From NCBI RefSeq assembly GCF_025628895.1, contig NZ_JAOTJC010000012.1, forward strand, positions 124,001 through 188,000: DNA of 64,000 nucleotides. The letters run 5' to 3'. The notes beneath the pieces are model-generated. The model saw nothing but the letters and a program-made list of their open reading frames with translations. It was not told the origin of the DNA and searched no databases. This DNA comes from Alteromonas salexigens. GTDB taxonomy: Bacteria > Pseudomonadota > Gammaproteobacteria > Enterobacterales > Alteromonadaceae. Positions 23,907 through 32,882 of the stretch are shown in pieces. Every line of letters begins with the position of its first letter. Positions within the stretch are counted from its first letter, which is position 1. Made by a program: the position numbers and the translations under genes.

Positions 23907-26156
23907 CTAGGCAGCATCTTTCTCATCAACTTCTGATGGCATGGTTTCCGATGCCGGTAACAGTTCCATATCAAAAGTAAACTCGTCCACCCGGATAGCC
24001 AGTTTCCGCTTCTCATTATAATCGTGCAGCAAGTCCGCTTCTTTGGCATCAATGACACCCTTTTCCTGCAACTTGTTCAGTGCGTTTTCGAACGAAATGA
24101 ACGGAATAACCGGCTCCTGACGCAATGCTGTTTGCACTTTCTTCAACAAGTGGGCCACGGCATGCTTCGCTTTAAACGCCTGCTCGTTGATGTCATTACC
24201 GTCGCCTGCCACCGGACGAACCAGGTGGGTCAGTTGTGCTTTAACACTGTTATCCTGCATTGCCGCCATCGACAGCTCGCGAACCAGATCGTCGCTGATA
24301 GCCGGCGTGCTGTTAGAATAGGTGTTAGTTAATACTCGCATCAGCGCACGGGTCGGCGCATTCGGGAAGTTATTAACAAAATCTACCAGCGCTTTTTCGG
24401 CTTGCTGTAATGACCACTGCATGGCGTATTCAAAGTACGGTAGTGCCAACTGACGGTCTTCAATGCGTTGCTCGTAGAAACGAATTGCCGCCATTGCGCC
24501 GTACAGATAACTCATAATGTCACCCAGACGGGCACTGAGTAGCTCAGCTTTTTTCAGATCGCCACCCAAAACTGCTAACGACAAGTCAGCCAGCGGTGCC
24601 AGTTTGGCAGCCATGCTATTCATGCGTTTTTCATATTTCTTCACTTCAGGCAGTGATGACCCTGCATCACGCATGAAGGGCAGGTAACTTTGCCCCAGGC
24701 TGCGGAACGCATTTTTCACACTGAACCCAATGGTTTTCTTCAGAACTTTGTTAAATTCTTTGTCTGCGCTGCTCTCATCACTGTGAATAAGATCAACCAT
24801 CTCTTTCAGATAAGGGTGGCAACGCATTGCGCCTTGGCCGAATATCATCAGGTTACGGGTCAGGATATTCGCGCCTTCCACGGTAATTGCAATAGGCAGT
24901 GCTGAGTAGCCACTCGCCAGCGTGTTTTGTGGGCCACGCTGAATCGCCTTACCGGCTTGTACGTCCATAGCCGTATTCATTACGTCGCGGCCAAGCTCGG
25001 TCATGTGGTACTTGGCGATTGCCGTCACGACCGACGGTTTAACACCCAGGCCGAGACCTTCGGTGGTTAACACCCGCATTGCTTCCAGCAGGAATGTTTT
25101 GCCGGCGATGTCCGCCACCTGGCTCTGGATCCCTTCGAAACGCCCGATGGGTAAGCCAAATTGTTCGCGCACAAACGAGTATTCAGCGGTGCTTTTAAGC
25201 GCTGACTGCGCCGTCGCCACGCCCATCGCAGGTAACGAAATACCGCGGCCTGCGCCCAGGCAGCTCACCAGCATTTGCCAGCCGCGTCCAATATTCTTCT
25301 GACCGCCAATGATAAAGTCCATCGGAATGAACACATCCTGACCACGAGTAGTTCCGTTATAAAAACGCACGCCCATTGGGTCATGACGGTTACCCAGCTC
25401 TACACCGGGGTGGGATTTAGGTAACAGGGCACAAGTGATACCCAGTTCCAGTTTATCGCCAAGTAGTTGGTCTGGATCGAACACTTTAAATGCTAGACCC
25501 AGCACAGTGGCAATAGGCGCTAGTGTAATGTAACGCTTATCCCAGGTTACGCGCAGTCCAACGACTTCTTCACCGTTCCATTGTCCTTTAGTCACAATGG
25601 CGGCATCCGGAATCGCGCCTGCATCGGACCCAGCTTCCGGACTGGTTAATGCAAAACAGGGGATATCCCGGCCATCGGCCAGGCGGGGCAGCCAGTAGTC
25701 TTGCTGCGCTGTGGTGCCGTAATGCATCAACAGTTCGCCCGGACCTAATGAGTTAGGCACCATGACGGTGACCGCAATAGCGCCGCTTTTTGCCGCGATG
25801 GTCGCCACAATCGTGCTGTTCGCGTAGGGGCTGAACTCAAGGCCACCGAACTTCTTCGGAATAATCATTGAGAAGAAGCGATTCTTACCCAGAAAATCCA
25901 GAATATCCTGGGGAATATGGTCGCCATTGCCGAGTTCGAAATCGTCGATCATGGACAATAATTCGGTTACCGGGCCGTCCATAAACGCCTGTTCGTCGGC
26001 GCTCAGGGTTGCTTTAGGAATGGCGCGCAGGGCATGCATGTCTGGCTTGCCCTGATAAATAGAGGCCTCAAGCCACACATCACCCGCATCGAGCGCTTCT
26101 TGCTCGGTTACTGAAATTGGGGGTAGGACTTTTTTCAGGCTAGTTCTGATACTCAT
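23907..26156 (-). CDS. fadE: Acyl-CoA dehydrogenase, FadE type
   Basis: 749 residues, a long FadE-like enzyme (E. coli FadE is 814). It catalyses the first, FAD-dependent step of fatty-acid beta-oxidation. Seen: IIPKKFGGLEFSPYANS, MVPNSLGPGELLMHYGT, CFALTSPEAGSDAGAIPD (flavin/substrate loop), a middle domain ending in GRGWQMLVSCLGAGRGISLPA, and the long C-terminal DUF1974-type extension typical of FadE. The short N-terminus lacks the two membrane helices of E. coli FadE. A FadR-like half-consensus lies 15 bases upstream (26171-26185), so acyl-CoA control is plausible. Confidence 0.92.
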   Translation of the reverse strand: MSIRTSLKKVLPPISVTEQEALDAGDVWLEASIYQGKPDMHALRAIPKATLSADEQAFMDGPVTELLSMIDDFELGNGDHIPQDILDFLGKNRFFSMIIPKKFGGLEFSPYANSTIVATIAAKSGAIAVTVMVPNSLGPGELLMHYGTTAQQDYWLPRLADGRDIPCFALTSPEAGSDAGAIPDAAIVTKGQWNGEEVVGLRVTWDKRYITLAPIATVLGLAFKVFDPDQLLGDKLELGITCALLPKSHPGVELGNRHDPMGVRFYNGTTRGQDVFIPMDFIIGGQKNIGRGWQMLVSCLGAGRGISLPAMGVATAQSALKSTAEYSFVREQFGLPIGRFEGIQSQVADIAGKTFLLEAMRVLTTEGLGLGVKPSVVTAIAKYHMTELGRDVMNTAMDVQAGKAIQRGPQNTLASGYSALPIAITVEGANILTRNLMIFGQGAMRCHPYLKEMVDLIHSDESSADKEFNKVLKKTIGFSVKNAFRSLGQSYLPFMRDAGSSLPEVKKYEKRMNSMAAKLAPLADLSLAVLGGDLKKAELLSARLGDIMSYLYGAMAAIRFYEQRIEDRQLALPYFEYAMQWSLQQAEKALVDFVNNFPNAPTRALMRVLTNTYSNSTPAISDDLVRELSMAAMQDNSVKAQLTHLVRPVAGDGNDINEQAFKAKHAVAHLLKKVQTALRQEPVIPFISFENALNKLQEKGVIDAKEADLLHDYNEKRKLAIRVDEFTFDMELLPASETMPSEVDEKDAA

Positions 26157-26170
26157 ATAAAACTCATCCG

Positions 26171-26185
26171 CTCATCTGACCAGTT
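26171..26185 (-). promoter_or_regulatory. FadR-like site upstream of fadE
   Basis: On the minus strand the sequence AACTGGTCAGATGAG resembles the FadR operator (ACTGGTCNGACC...); the left half is exact, the right half is degenerate. It lies 15 bases before the fadE start, where repressor binding would block translation or transcription start. Confidence 0.4.
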
Positions 26186-26216
26186 GCTTGAGTTAATACT
26201 ACCGCACTTGTAGAAA

Positions 26217-26230
26217 AGATCAAATGATCT
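26217..26230. promoter_or_regulatory. Palindrome AGATCA-AA-TGATCT in the fadE/exporter divergent region
   Basis: Perfect six-base arms with a two-base spacer in the 206-base region between divergent genes. A possible operator, regulator unknown. Confidence 0.35.
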
Positions 26231-26362
26231 GTCATCAGAGGGTTATCAATTACCTGTCTAGGCAGGCATACAAAGGCCGCATTTACGTAATATAGATTGG
26301 ATCTGAGTGCAGCAATGGGATTAAGCTACCCACTAATAAAACAGAGCCAAGGACGTATATTC

Positions 26363-28672
26363 ATGCAGCCTCGTCACGGTTGGATTTCCACAGTACTTAC
26401 ACATCCCAGAAAACTGCTGGTGTTCTTTTTAATCATTTGGGGGGCGTTGGGCGCTGGGGTAACACAGTTGGTGTTTAATGGCGACTACCGGGTGTACTTT
26501 GAAAACGATGACCCGCATAAGGTAGCGTTCGAGGCAATCCAGACTGACTTTAACAAAAGCGAAAACCTTTCTTTTCTCATCGTGCCAGAATCAGGCACTG
26601 TTTATCAGCCGGAAACATTTCGTTTGCTTTATCAGCTGACTGAGGCTGCGTGGCAGACGCCACTCTCTAACCGTGTCGAATCGTTAGCGAATTATCAATA
26701 CAGTTATGCGGACAATGATGATTTGGTGGTTACTGACTTAATAGGCGCTGATGCCGTCTCCGACAACGATATTGCCTGGGTGCGACGGGCTGCCACCAGT
26801 ACGCCTGAAGTTGCCGGACGCCTGATAGCTGACGATGGCCGGGCTGCCATGGTGAATGTGACCGTGCAATTACCTGATGGCGATCCCACCGCAGCCGTAA
26901 GCCGAATTACCGCCTTTGCACGTACATTGCAGAAGGAATACAGCACGCAATTTCCCAATCATACAATCATGCTCACTGGTGTGGTGGTATTGAACAACGC
27001 GTTTTCAGAAGCGGCACAACGGGATGCCAGTACCTTGATACCCCTTATGTTCGTTATTATTGCGGCTATGCTGGCGGTGCTTGTTCGGTCGGTGTTTGCA
27101 GCATTTGCAACCTTGCTTGTGGTTTTTGCATCTATCGGTATGACCATGGGCCTGGCCGGATGGGCGGGATTATATCTGAGTACCGCAACGGTAAACGTCC
27201 CGACGTTGGTTACCACACTCGCCGTAGCAGACTGTATACATATTATTGTGACCACCCGCCTGATGCTCCAGGGTGGTATGGAAAAGGCGACGGCACTACA
27301 GGCTGCGGTCAGACAAAATCTTAAACCTATCCTTATTACCAGTATCACCACGGCCATAGGTTTTTTAATGTTGAATTTTGCGGCCGTCCCGGTGCTGGCG
27401 GATCTGGGCAACCTAACCGCTCTGGGCGTTATGATAGCCTGTGTGTTGTCGCTAACCGTATTACCTGTGCTGCTGCTTTTGATGCCCTTCAAGCGTCCTC
27501 GGGCCAGCCAGAAAACAGCGGGCTTCTTTGACACGACAGGAAAGCTGGTGGTACGCCACCACCGCCGCATTTTGCCCTATTCAGCGCTTCTTATGGTGCT
27601 CGCTGTAGTGTATGCATTTAACAACACACTGAACGATGTAGTAGTGGATTACTTTGATTCATCGACCACCTTCCGCCAGGCAGTAGACACCAAATCAGAC
27701 TACATGGGCGGCATGGCTACCATCAACTTTGTAGTGGATACAGAAGAAGAGTATGGCATCGCTAATCCAGCGACCCTGCAGAAAATTGCGGTATTTACCC
27801 GGTGGCTGCGGGATCGCGATGAGGTCAATCATGTACTGAGTTTTTCCGATACGCAAAAACGCCTTAATCAAAACATGAACAACGATGATCCAAATGCGTA
27901 TTCTTTACCTAGAGAACAGGATCTTGCGTCACAATACATGCTGCTCTATGAGATGTCGTTGCCCTACGGTCTGGACTTAAATAACCAGATTAATATGGAC
28001 AAATCGGCACTGAGACTGGTGGTCAGTCTGGATAATTTGGGGAGCAAAGAGTTAATCAGCCTGGAGCAGGAAGCCCGCAAGTTTTTTAAAAAACTGGCAC
28101 CTGAGTTAACACTTCGGGCTGCTAGCCCGGCGCTGATGTTTGCCCACATAGGCGAACGCAACATGCAGAGTATGGTTGCAGGCACACTGCTTGCATTGGT
28201 GTTGATCTCATTTTTAATTGTATTTGCGTTGAGGTCGTGGCGGTTGGGCCTGGTGAGCTTGCTTACCAACCTGATACCCGCGGCGGTAGGATTTGGGATA
28301 TGGGGGCTAATCTCAGGAGAGATTAATATGGCGCTGTCGGTGGTCTTGAGTATGACACTGGGTATTATCGTCGATGATAGCGTACACTTTCTAACCAAGT
28401 ACCAGGCCGCGCGGCAATCAGGAAAGGATGCCGCCGCCGCAGTTCGACATACGTTCAGTACAGTGGGAGTAGCGCTGGCCACCACCACTGTGGTGTTATC
28501 AGCAGGATTTGCTGTACTGATACTGTCGTCATTTTTACTTAACGCGGATATGGGGTTGCTTACAGTCATAATTATTGTGGCTGCACTTATTATTGATTTG
28601 CTTTTTCTACCCGCTTTTCTTATGTGGCTGGATAACCAGGCAAGTCAACACAAACAAGGAGACTTTACATGA
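26363..28672 (+). CDS. RND/MMPL-superfamily exporter
   Basis: 769 residues from the ATG with AAGGACG seven bases upstream; a start at 26297 is less likely. Twelve-helix layout in two repeats: helix (about residue 18), periplasmic loop, five-helix sterol-sensing-like bundle (about 230-380), then the same again (helix about 410, bundle about 600-760). GIIVDDSVHFLTKYQ in the second bundle corresponds to the proton-relay helix of MMPL/HpnN-type transporters, and AVADCIHIIVTTRL is its counterpart in the first. Such proteins move lipids or hydrophobic molecules from the inner membrane. It overlaps the next gene by ATGA, so they are translated together. Confidence 0.9.
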   Translation: MQPRHGWISTVLTHPRKLLVFFLIIWGALGAGVTQLVFNGDYRVYFENDDPHKVAFEAIQTDFNKSENLSFLIVPESGTVYQPETFRLLYQLTEAAWQTPLSNRVESLANYQYSYADNDDLVVTDLIGADAVSDNDIAWVRRAATSTPEVAGRLIADDGRAAMVNVTVQLPDGDPTAAVSRITAFARTLQKEYSTQFPNHTIMLTGVVVLNNAFSEAAQRDASTLIPLMFVIIAAMLAVLVRSVFAAFATLLVVFASIGMTMGLAGWAGLYLSTATVNVPTLVTTLAVADCIHIIVTTRLMLQGGMEKATALQAAVRQNLKPILITSITTAIGFLMLNFAAVPVLADLGNLTALGVMIACVLSLTVLPVLLLLMPFKRPRASQKTAGFFDTTGKLVVRHHRRILPYSALLMVLAVVYAFNNTLNDVVVDYFDSSTTFRQAVDTKSDYMGGMATINFVVDTEEEYGIANPATLQKIAVFTRWLRDRDEVNHVLSFSDTQKRLNQNMNNDDPNAYSLPREQDLASQYMLLYEMSLPYGLDLNNQINMDKSALRLVVSLDNLGSKELISLEQEARKFFKKLAPELTLRAASPALMFAHIGERNMQSMVAGTLLALVLISFLIVFALRSWRLGLVSLLTNLIPAAVGFGIWGLISGEINMALSVVLSMTLGIIVDDSVHFLTKYQAARQSGKDAAAAVRHTFSTVGVALATTTVVLSAGFAVLILSSFLLNADMGLLTVIIIVAALIIDLLFLPAFLMWLDNQASQHKQGDFT

Positions 28673-29469
28673 CAGGTCGATCACGTTTATTGCTGCCACT
28701 GCTGGCAGTGTGGGGAATGTTGCTGGCAGGCTCCGCGCACGCAGATGCAGCGTCGGAAGAAGCCGGCCTCAAAGTAGCTAAAGAGCGTAAAGCCAGAGAT
28801 CAGGGCTGGGATAACTCCGTAGCAGAAACGCTGATGATATTGCGCAATGCACAGGGCCAGGAGTCCACCCGGGATATGCGGGTTAAAACTCTGGAAGTAG
28901 ACGGCGACGGGGACAAAGCGCTGACCATTTTTGATTCACCCAGAGATGTAAGCGGAACGGCATTTTTGAGTATCTCCCATACCACCGACGCAGACGAGCA
29001 ATGGATTTACCTGCCCGCACTAAAACGCGTGAAGCGTATTGCTTCCCGCAATAAATCTGGCCCGTTCATGGCCAGTGAATTTGCGTTCGAAGATCTGACG
29101 TCCTTTGAGGTAGAAAAGTACAGCTATGATTTGCTACGCGAAGAAACCTATGAGGAAATGCCGGTATATGTGCTGGAGCAGAAGCCGCAAGACGAATTTT
29201 CCGGGTATTCGCGGCAGGTGTTATGGATCGATAAACAACATTACCGGGTCCACAGAGTCGACTTTTACGACAAAAAAGGCGAACTCCTGAAGACGCTGGA
29301 ATTTGAAGATTACAAGTTGTTCAAGGACACTTACTGGCGGCCGATGACGAGCCTGATGTACAATGTCCAGACACGAAAGTCTACAGACTTAATCACTAAG
29401 TCTCTTGAATTTGGAGTAGGTCTGGAAGACTCAGACTTTGATAAAAACAGCCTACGGAGAGCACGTTAA
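28669..29469 (+). CDS. Periplasmic LolA-like outer-membrane lipoprotein-sorting-family protein
   Basis: 266 residues with a signal peptide (about 1-24, SAHADA). The mature domain is an antiparallel beta-sheet of the LolA/LolB type found beside MMPL exporters: KTLTIFDSPRDVSGTAFLSI-like strands, QWIYLPALKRVKRIASRNKSGPFMASEFAFEDL, VLWIDKQHYRVHRVDFYDKKGELLKTLEFEDY. It probably shuttles a lipid or lipophilic substrate across the periplasm from the upstream exporter. ATGA overlap with the exporter and a three-base gap to the beta-barrel gene behind it make a tight operon. Confidence 0.87.
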   Translation: MTGRSRLLLPLLAVWGMLLAGSAHADAASEEAGLKVAKERKARDQGWDNSVAETLMILRNAQGQESTRDMRVKTLEVDGDGDKALTIFDSPRDVSGTAFLSISHTTDADEQWIYLPALKRVKRIASRNKSGPFMASEFAFEDLTSFEVEKYSYDLLREETYEEMPVYVLEQKPQDEFSGYSRQVLWIDKQHYRVHRVDFYDKKGELLKTLEFEDYKLFKDTYWRPMTSLMYNVQTRKSTDLITKSLEFGVGLEDSDFDKNSLRRAR

Positions 29470-29472
29470 CCT

Positions 29473-30705
29473 GTGATTTCAATACGACTATTATCTGCCA
29501 GTCTGGTACTCGCCAGTGCGGGCGCTTCCGCCAGTGTTGATATCAGCGGAAGTGCGGGTGTTGAAGCCCGCTATTTCTTCCAGGAAGCCGCCTATCAGCA
29601 TCAGGACCGGGCTCAGCAATCACTGTTCGTTGAACCGGAATTTTACACAGAGTGGAATGACGGCACTGACAGTGTTCTTTTTCGCCCTTTTGCTCGCGTG
29701 GATAGTGCTGATAGTGAGCGCTCACATATCGATATCAGAGAGTTACAGTGGCTGCATTTGGCAGACACCTGGGAGACCCGTGTCGGGGTAGGGAAGGTAT
29801 TCTGGGGGCAAACTGAATCGTTGCACCTGGTAGACATAATAAACCAGACCGACGGTGTGGAAGGCGTGGACGGCGAGGACAAACTCGGCCAGCCCATGAT
29901 CAATTATCGTACGTTCGGTGATTGGGGAACGTTGTCGGCCTATGTATTGCCGTACTTCCGTGAGCGAACATTCCCCGGCGAAGACGGCAGACTGAGACCA
30001 CCCCTGCCAATTGATGGCGATGCTGCTATTTATGAGTCGGGTGCGGAGGAGCACCATGTTGATTACGCGCTACGCTGGCAAAAATCTATGGGCGACTGGG
30101 AAGTGGGTCTGAGTTGGTTCGACGGCACCAGTCGTGAACCCGAATTGATCGCACCTGGCGTTACGCCGGATGAGCTGAAAGACGTGGCACCGGTAATTGG
30201 CCCCAACGGTGAGCCTGTTATCGTCCCCTATTACGCGCAGATAAATCAGTTCGGTGTGGACTTACTGAAGGTTCAGGGTGCCTGGTTACTCAAGTTTGAA
30301 GGTATCTATCGCACTGGTCAGTCAGAAGACTTTACCGCTATGGTGGCCGGATTCGAGCGCACCAGTGTGGGCGTGTTTGGTACGCAATATGACCTCGGCC
30401 TGCTGGTGGAATATCAGTACGATGAACGAGACGATAATTTCTTTGCCACCGGTCAAAACGATATTATGGCGGGCGTGCGCTGGAATCTGAATGATATTGA
30501 TGGCACAGAAGTATTAGCCGGTGTCATTCAGGATCTTGACGAAAGTGACACCTATAGCGCATTTATTGAAGCATCCAGTAGAATGACAGATGCGTGGCGG
30601 TGGCGGCTTGATGGCTATTTCTTCTCATCGAATAATCCTACAGAGACTTATTATTTTGTGCGACGAGATGACCACGTGCAATTTACACTCGAATACTTTT
30701 TCTGA
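29473..30705 (+). CDS. Outer-membrane beta-barrel protein of the exporter operon
   Basis: 410 residues from a GTG codon, with a signal peptide (ending near GASASVDI). The mature protein alternates polar and hydrophobic residues throughout, with barrel-type strands such as WHLRVGVGKVFWG-like segments and a terminal phenylalanine (VQFTLEYFF), as expected for a BAM-inserted barrel. No named family is certain; it is comparable to DUF1302/alginate-porin-like proteins. Placed three bases after the LolA-like gene, it would complete a route from inner membrane through periplasm to the outer membrane (inference). Confidence 0.75.
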   Translation: MISIRLLSASLVLASAGASASVDISGSAGVEARYFFQEAAYQHQDRAQQSLFVEPEFYTEWNDGTDSVLFRPFARVDSADSERSHIDIRELQWLHLADTWETRVGVGKVFWGQTESLHLVDIINQTDGVEGVDGEDKLGQPMINYRTFGDWGTLSAYVLPYFRERTFPGEDGRLRPPLPIDGDAAIYESGAEEHHVDYALRWQKSMGDWEVGLSWFDGTSREPELIAPGVTPDELKDVAPVIGPNGEPVIVPYYAQINQFGVDLLKVQGAWLLKFEGIYRTGQSEDFTAMVAGFERTSVGVFGTQYDLGLLVEYQYDERDDNFFATGQNDIMAGVRWNLNDIDGTEVLAGVIQDLDESDTYSAFIEASSRMTDAWRWRLDGYFFSSNNPTETYYFVRRDDHVQFTLEYFF

Positions 30706-30716
30706 CAGAGATAATA

Positions 30717-31265
30717 ATGAAAAAAATAACTGCAGTTTTGTGCCTGTGTCTGGCGGGGCTTCCCGCCGTCGCCACGGAGAAAATGTATGGTATTGCCGGA
30801 GGCAGTTTTACTGACCTGGAATACAGCCAACAGGGCGAGAAGGGCGCTGGCTTTACTCTCGCTGTGGGTCATCAGTTTCATCCGCAGTGGTACGTAGAGG
30901 CTGGCTATAACCAACTTATCGATGAAACTACAGACACCGGAGACCTGAAGGGTGATGCATTGTATCTTGCGCTGTTGGGCAAGGCGGGGAATCATACCGG
31001 CGAGTTATTTTATAAGCTTGGTATTATGAATGTGGCCATGCAGGGTAGCGAGTTACCTGTTGAAGGGAATTGTGCACTAGGCGAGTTAAGCAGCGATGGA
31101 GCATGCGCTTTTGATGAAAGCGGTTTAGCCGGCGTGGTCGGTCTGGGATTCGACTATCACTTAGGGCTTCGTTCCATGCTGCGGGTAGAATACAACTATG
31201 TGGGCGGGGAAAACGACCTGCAAGCACATACTGTTAACCTGGCAATACGTTATAACTTTAACTAA
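30717..31265 (+). CDS. Small outer-membrane beta-barrel protein
   Basis: 182 residues, signal peptide about 1-19 (AVATEK), then an eight-strand OmpA/opacity-type barrel: YGIAGGSFTDLEY, GFTLAVGHQFHPQWYVEAGYNQL, FYKLGIMNV, AGVVGLGFDYHLGLRSMLRVEYNYVGG, and a final VNLAIRYNFN. There are two cysteines in a loop (NCALGELSSDGACAF) that may form a disulfide. It lies 11 bases after the larger barrel gene on the same strand, so it is probably the fourth gene of the operon. Confidence 0.82.
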   Translation: MKKITAVLCLCLAGLPAVATEKMYGIAGGSFTDLEYSQQGEKGAGFTLAVGHQFHPQWYVEAGYNQLIDETTDTGDLKGDALYLALLGKAGNHTGELFYKLGIMNVAMQGSELPVEGNCALGELSSDGACAFDESGLAGVVGLGFDYHLGLRSMLRVEYNYVGGENDLQAHTVNLAIRYNFN

Positions 31266-31343
31266 CCAGCGGGCGGTTGAGTAATCTAAATCGTGACACG
31301 GCTGGTACAAAGACCAAAGTAGTTAAAAAGGGACACGACATCC

Positions 31344-31601
31344 ATGCAAAATGAACTGGACAGTAAGTTTCTGCTGCGCGTATTTGACAAAATCCGTCAG
31401 TTTGGTGAAAAGAAAGACGATAAGTACCTGCTTGGTGGTATCACTGCCTTTACAGATTTGGACGGTTATACGTTGTTTGTGGAAGACCCGCAGGTAAAAC
31501 TTTCGTTCGGCTTTCATAATCAATATCACTTTGATTATGAAGATAAAGAACATTACGAAAAGTTTGAGAAAAAGCTGAAACAAATCGACAAAGAGTATTA
31601 A
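31344..31601 (+). CDS. Small conserved-looking cytoplasmic protein, function unknown
   Basis: 85 residues, no signal peptide. Reads as a short alpha/beta domain: an N-terminal helix (SKFLLRVFDKIRQFGEKK), two or three strands (KYLLGGITAFTDLDGYTLFVEDPQVKLSFGF), and a highly charged C-terminal helix (YEDKEHYEKFEKKLKQIDKEY). I do not recognise a family. The ATG is preceded by AAAGGGAC about 14 bases upstream. It is followed by stem-loops (31604-31652). Confidence 0.65.
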   Translation: MQNELDSKFLLRVFDKIRQFGEKKDDKYLLGGITAFTDLDGYTLFVEDPQVKLSFGFHNQYHFDYEDKEHYEKFEKKLKQIDKEY

Positions 31602-31603
31602 CT

Positions 31604-31652
31604 GGTTGTAGTGCAGGTGCACACAACCAAACAGCATTACAGCATTCTGTTT
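31604..31652 (+). terminator. Two successive stem-loops after the 85-residue gene
   Basis: First, GGTTGT-A-GTGC-AGGT-GCAC-ACAACC (about 31604-31628), a ten-base-pair stem with one bulged A. Then AAACAG (31629-31634) and CTGTTT (31647-31652) followed by TAAT. The second with its T-run is the better terminator. Confidence 0.5.
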
Positions 31653-31862
31653 TAATCCATAAGTGGGTACTTACACCCAGCTGCGCTCGCCCTGACCAAG
31701 CTTACGACCTCTCATGTAAACTGCCGGTGCGCGCGCTGTTCCACTGCTCGATAATCGCACCCTGGTATGTGTCTGGTCACCTCTCCAACAGGAGATGGGG
31801 CTGTGGCTAGGCGAACGTCCCACAACTCGTTACAATAGCCAAAAACATGCAGGACACGTATT

Positions 31863-32792
31863 TTGGCAGCAGCAATTAAAGCCCCTCCGTTCAAACTTGC
31901 CTATCTCGGCCCCAAATACTGGGGGATCTGGTTAGGTGTCTTACTGTTAAACCTGATCATACTACTGCCGCTGCCGATCATCCGGCTAGTAGGAGGTGGT
32001 ACAGGCAAACTCATCGCCCGGCTGGCCCCGAAGCGTGCGAAGGTTGCCCGCCGCAATATAGAACTGTGTTACCCCGAAATGTCAGAGCAGCAAAAAGACC
32101 AGCTGGTGCGCGAAAATGTCCGCCGCACTGGTATGGCATTGTTTGAGATGGCCATGGGGTGGTGGTGGCCTGCGGGTAGGGTGAAACGTCATTTCCATGT
32201 GGAAGGGTACGAACATGTAGAGGCAGCCCTGGCACAAGGCAAAGGGATCCTCGGCATGGCGCTACACAATATGAACCTGGAGTTTGCGTGCCGGGGATTT
32301 GGCTATACCCATCCCAGTGTGGGCTTTTATCGCAAGCACAATAACCCGCTGATGGATTACCTGCAGTATCATGGCCGTAATCGCTCGAATAAATATATGA
32401 TCCATAAGCGAAATGCGAAGGCGTTGCTGGCAGCGCTGGATGAGCAGGAACTGTGCTTATACTTACCGGATCAGGACTATGGTCGAAACCAGAGCATGTT
32501 TGTGCCATTCGGTGGCGTGAAAGACACCGCCACAACCACCGCCACCTTAATGTTTATGCGTCGGGCAAATTGTGTCCCTATGATTTTTACGTCTCAGTAC
32601 ACTGCAGGTGGCTACAAAGTTAAAATTTATCCGCCGCTCGATAACCTGGCTGATATGGACGATGAAGCCGCGCTGACCAAGCTGAATGCAGAGATCGCAA
32701 AGGTAATCAAAGAGCAACCGGAGAGCTATTTGTGGATGCATAAACGGTTTAAAACCCGGCCTGATCCTGACTCACCGTCACTTTATGACTAG
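31863..32792 (+). CDS. Lipid A acyltransferase, LpxL/LpxM family
   Basis: 309 residues from a TTG codon with AGGA about nine bases upstream; no ATG is in frame near the beginning. An N-terminal helix (about 17-40) anchors it to the inner membrane. The HX4E catalytic motif is HNMNLE near residue 135, followed by GFYRKHNNPLMDYLQYHGRN and the YLPDQDYGRNQSMFVPFGG motif, all typical of late acyltransferases that add the secondary lauroyl/myristoyl chain to Kdo2-lipid IVA. Which of LpxL, LpxM or LpxP it is cannot be settled here. The 261 bases before it hold no other gene I can support. Confidence 0.9.
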   Translation: MAAAIKAPPFKLAYLGPKYWGIWLGVLLLNLIILLPLPIIRLVGGGTGKLIARLAPKRAKVARRNIELCYPEMSEQQKDQLVRENVRRTGMALFEMAMGWWWPAGRVKRHFHVEGYEHVEAALAQGKGILGMALHNMNLEFACRGFGYTHPSVGFYRKHNNPLMDYLQYHGRNRSNKYMIHKRNAKALLAALDEQELCLYLPDQDYGRNQSMFVPFGGVKDTATTTATLMFMRRANCVPMIFTSQYTAGGYKVKIYPPLDNLADMDDEAALTKLNAEIAKVIKEQPESYLWMHKRFKTRPDPDSPSLYD

Positions 32793-32882
32793 CGGAATGG
32801 CTCGTCCGATACGAGTTGTATGTGGTCGCGGTTTAGAAATATACTGGAATAGCAGTATTTTTATTATTAACGGATAAGCGGT

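Noticed and set aside
27964-28569. Minus-strand frame of about 200 codons across the exporter
   Set aside because: Antisense to the second MMPL helix bundle; low-complexity Ser/Asn/Thr-rich translation typical of a shadow of membrane codons.
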